From positions 1-8,492 of the forward strand of contig JAEZKJ010000074.1 in assembly GCA_023415545.1 (NCBI GenBank): a DNA stretch of 8,492 nt, read 5' to 3'. Position 1 is the stretch's first letter; each line of letters starts with the position of its first letter. Under the pieces are notes generated by a model that did not search any database, was not told where the DNA came from, and saw only the letters and a program-made list of their open reading frames with translations. This document shows, piece after piece, positions 6,277 through 8,492 of the stretch. The stretch is from Bacteroidota bacterium (lineage in GTDB: Bacteria; Bacteroidota; Bacteroidia; Bacteroidales; Bacteroidaceae). The position numbers and the translations under genes were made by a program.

Positions 6277-6385
6277 AGATTAGGTTTTTAAGCCTGCTCA
6301 TTTTTTATGATTAGTTCTTTTAAGTCACCCTTATTGTTCATTTATGTTTCTCACGCAAACTTCCTCAGTAAAGCTTCAGTGTATG

Positions 6386-6431
6386 AAAAAATAAAAGAGG
6401 GAAACTCAGTTAAACTTGAGTTTCCCTCTTT
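6386..6431 (-). terminator. Intrinsic terminator of the minus-strand PpiD-like gene
   Basis: The arms 6394-6408 and 6417-6431 are perfect 15-bp inverted complements (AAAGAGGGAAACTCA and its complement) with an 8-nt loop. Read on the minus strand, the stem is followed by TTTTATTTTTT. It begins 22 nt beyond the stop codon at 6454-6456. On the plus strand only three T residues are available, all inside the stem, so termination is likely directional. Confidence 0.88.
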
Positions 6432-6453
6432 AGGTATATCTTATTTTACTTCT

Positions 6454-8492
6454 TTAGAAGAATAGATAACGAGTATCTTTTACTCCAGCTTTTTTGTAAA
6501 GATCGTTTATAAAGTTGTTAGCAAAACGTTGAGACATTGCATTGATAGTTGTTTCTTCGTTTTTAGCATCAAACTTCTCTTCACTATTCTCTTTGTTATA
6601 TACTTTCATAACATATACACCTGCATTACCTTTAATAGGAGCAGTAGTTTTATTAACTTCTGTTTTGCTTGCAAAAGCACCAAGAACAGGTTCGCTAGCT
6701 CTTGTCACTGCAACATAAGCAGGAGCAGAGAATGTAATATGTTTTACGCTATCACTAACTGCGTTAGGTAGAGATTTAACTTTATCAAAATCCATTCCCT
6801 TGATATCGTTCATAATCTTTTCAGCTTTTTTGTCTCTGATAATTTCAGACTTAAGTGAATTAGCTACAAGATTAATATCTCTATAACCTTCAGGATTGAT
6901 TTTCTCAACAGCAACTACCATAAGATGATCGTTATCACCACATTCATAAAGAGGAGAAATTTCACCTTCTTTAGCTGCGAAGATCCATTTCATAGCTTCT
7001 TTAGTGTTCTTAACACCACCTACATAGTGCTCAGCACTACTAATGTCATTACGCTCAAGTAATTTATAACCATTTTCCTCAGCATTTTTATTCAACTGCT
7101 CAAGCGTTGTATTTTGAGCAACGAAATGACTGAAGTCGTTGTATGCTTTGTTGTAAGTCTCTTTGCTGAATTCAACAGGACGTTTAACAACAGCAACTTG
7201 ATATTTAGGTTGGAAAGCTTTTTTGTTTAATACCTGAACAATAACATTAGCTTGACCAATCTTTATATTGTTGTATTCGTTAACCTTAGCATTAAGAATA
7301 GTCTTCAAGAATTTAGCGTTTTCAGCATCGATGTTAGCACCTTCATAGTTAGCAGCTGACAACCAAACTGATTCACCTGTTTGACCATATTTCTTAGCAA
7401 TCTCCTCGAAGTTACCTTTACCCTTAAGAGCATTCATGATACTATCAGAAAGAGCTTGTGTTTTTTGGTCATTTTCAACATAAACCTGAATTTGACGGAA
7501 CTGTACTGAATCAGGAAGTGACTCTTTTGATAATAATTTGAATACATTGTATGTATTATCAGCCTGATTGTAGTAAGGACCATAAACTTGATTCAAAGCT
7601 ATAGAATCAACTCTTGCTGCAACATCTGAAGGAAGAGTAGACTTTTTAACAGCTATTGCTGAGAATGGAACAATTGAGTTAGTTGAACGAACGAAATTGT
7701 TTATATCAGATGTACTGTTTATTTGAGTAGCATACTCTGTAACCTCGTCAAGAAGATCTTTACGGTCTTTTTCAGAAGGAGTTACTTGGATATCTACATA
7801 TTTAATGTTACGTGTTTCAATCATCTGTTTGAACATCTCTTTCTTCTTATTGTAAAGATCCTTTAATTCACTGTCGCTAACAGTAATAATAGAATCATTG
7901 ATAGAAGAGTATGGAATTGCTGCTAAAAGAACATCAACTTGCTCATTTCTTGATTTGAAATTATCTTCAGCTTGAATAGGATTTGAAATTAGAGAGCTAG
8001 CTAAAAGAGCTTGATATTTTTGTGCAAGAAGTGACTCCTTAAGAGTTTTCTCAATGAAGTTCCAAAATGTACCAAGTTTTTGATAGTACTCTACATATTG
8101 AGGTTCCATAGTAGCTGCGTTAAGGTTAGCATAATCTACTAAGAATTTTTTTAGCATATCCTTATCAAAAGCACCTGTTTGTTGATTTCTAAATGGAGTT
8201 TGCATTAATAATGGATGAGTACCTTGATTGATAATGTACTGTATTTCTGCATCACTTACTTTTAGTCCAAGTTTCTTAGCCTCTTTTGCAATAAGTTCGT
8301 TATTTACATAGGTTTGCCATACTTGATCTTTGATTTGTGTTAGCTGATCATCATTTAATGTGTTAATACCTTGAGTCATTTTAATAACTTCAGAGTATTC
8401 ATCCACCATTTTCTGATAATCTTGTGCTGAAATAGATTTACCATTAATTTCTCCAACTTCTTGTTTGCCTTGATGTGGTTGTAATACTTTCC
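6454..8492 (-). CDS. PpiD/SurA-like periplasmic folding factor (peptidylprolyl isomerase family), N terminus outside window
   Basis: The frame is open from the right edge to the stop at 6454-6456, giving about 678 visible residues. The ATG at 8407-8409 is an internal Met: 27 in-frame codons upstream of it read KVLQPHQGKQEVGEINGKSI, the start of a SurA_N-type chaperone domain. The true start and the expected single N-terminal membrane anchor are therefore beyond the window. Counting from that internal Met, the chaperone helices run to about 195. A degenerate parvulin-like repeat follows at about 200-295 (ending GPYYNQADNTYNVFKLL). A second is at about 298-396 (SVQFRQIQV, FEEIAKKYGQTGESVWL). 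A third related segment is at 467-510 (WIFAAKEGEISPLYE). The canonical GGDLGW and catalytic His of active parvulins are not evident, suggesting a chaperone rather than an efficient isomerase. The family inserts in the inner membrane and assists folding of exported proteins. It is convergent with, and unrelated to, the ilv operon. Confidence 0.9.
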   Translation of the reverse strand, partial: KVLQPHQGKQEVGEINGKSISAQDYQKMVDEYSEVIKMTQGINTLNDDQLTQIKDQVWQTYVNNELIAKEAKKLGLKVSDAEIQYIINQGTHPLLMQTPFRNQQTGAFDKDMLKKFLVDYANLNAATMEPQYVEYYQKLGTFWNFIEKTLKESLLAQKYQALLASSLISNPIQAEDNFKSRNEQVDVLLAAIPYSSINDSIITVSDSELKDLYNKKKEMFKQMIETRNIKYVDIQVTPSEKDRKDLLDEVTEYATQINSTSDINNFVRSTNSIVPFSAIAVKKSTLPSDVAARVDSIALNQVYGPYYNQADNTYNVFKLLSKESLPDSVQFRQIQVYVENDQKTQALSDSIMNALKGKGNFEEIAKKYGQTGESVWLSAANYEGANIDAENAKFLKTILNAKVNEYNNIKIGQANVIVQVLNKKAFQPKYQVAVVKRPVEFSKETYNKAYNDFSHFVAQNTTLEQLNKNAEENGYKLLERNDISSAEHYVGGVKNTKEAMKWIFAAKEGEISPLYECGDNDHLMVVAVEKINPEGYRDINLVANSLKSEIIRDKKAEKIMNDIKGMDFDKVKSLPNAVSDSVKHITFSAPAYVAVTRASEPVLGAFASKTEVNKTTAPIKGNAGVYVMKVYNKENSEEKFDAKNEETTINAMSQRFANNFINDLYKKAGVKDTRYLFF

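Noticed and set aside
6205..6330. Inverted repeat GGGTGACT (6205-6212) and AGTCACCC (6323-6330)
   Set aside because: Eight base pairs over more than 100 nt in AT-rich spacer is weak, and the first arm is better explained by the local hairpin with 6219-6224.
6529..6771. 80-codon plus-strand frame opposite the 3' part of the PpiD-like gene
   Set aside because: It is a low-complexity, Cys/Phe/Ser-rich translation, antisense to a real gene and without a promoter match. It is a shadow.
8407..8409. ATG as the start of the PpiD-like gene
   Set aside because: The frame remains open for 27 further codons to the window edge and encodes a typical chaperone N-terminal motif (VGEINGKSI), so this Met is internal.

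Overview
The window is AT-rich and carries a complete branched-chain amino acid (Ile/Leu/Val) biosynthesis operon on the + strand, convergent with a minus-strand envelope chaperone gene that runs off the right edge. The organism is most likely a low-GC member of the Bacteroidales. Four things point there: the gene order ilvD-ilvB-ilvN-acyl-ACP thioesterase-ilvC, the Bacteroidetes-type promoter (TTTG, 19 nt, TAnnTTTG), the general lack of Shine-Dalgarno sequences before the main genes, and a Bacteroidetes-style PpiD/SurA-like protein. The genus cannot be fixed from the sequence alone.

Region 1-304 is not empty intergenic DNA. After about 70 nt with no recognisable feature there is a promoter (75-105). 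It is followed by a 28-codon leader ORF (133-219) with seven consecutive regulatory codons, Ile-Ile-Ile-Leu-Val-Val-Val. A set of mutually exclusive RNA pairings follows and ends in an intrinsic terminator at 251-285, just before ilvD. This has all the parts of a classical ribosome-mediated transcription attenuator responding to all three end products, and it is the most interesting element here.

Region 305-6200 holds the structural genes. They are ilvD (dihydroxy-acid dehydratase), ilvB and ilvN (acetolactate synthase large and small subunits), a FatA/FatB-family acyl-ACP thioesterase, and ilvC (ketol-acid reductoisomerase, resembling fungal Ilv5). IlvBN makes acetolactate or acetohydroxybutyrate, IlvC isomerises and reduces it, and IlvD dehydrates it to the 2-keto acids. 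Those keto acids feed Val, Ile and Leu, and also the branched-chain primers of iso/anteiso fatty acids, which may be why a fatty-acid-releasing enzyme sits in the operon. ilvB/ilvN and ilvN/thioesterase overlap by a few bases, suggesting translational coupling. ilvC is set apart by 20 nt and has visibly different codon use.

Region 6201-6453 is a convergent terminator zone. Two tandem terminators serve the ilv operon (6205-6229 and 6234-6276) and a perfect 15-bp hairpin serves the opposing gene (6386-6431). The stretch between them (6277-6385) shows nothing I can identify.

Region 6454-8492 is the C-terminal part of a PpiD/SurA-like periplasmic folding factor on the minus strand. Its reading frame stays open to the window edge, so the true start and the expected membrane anchor lie outside.
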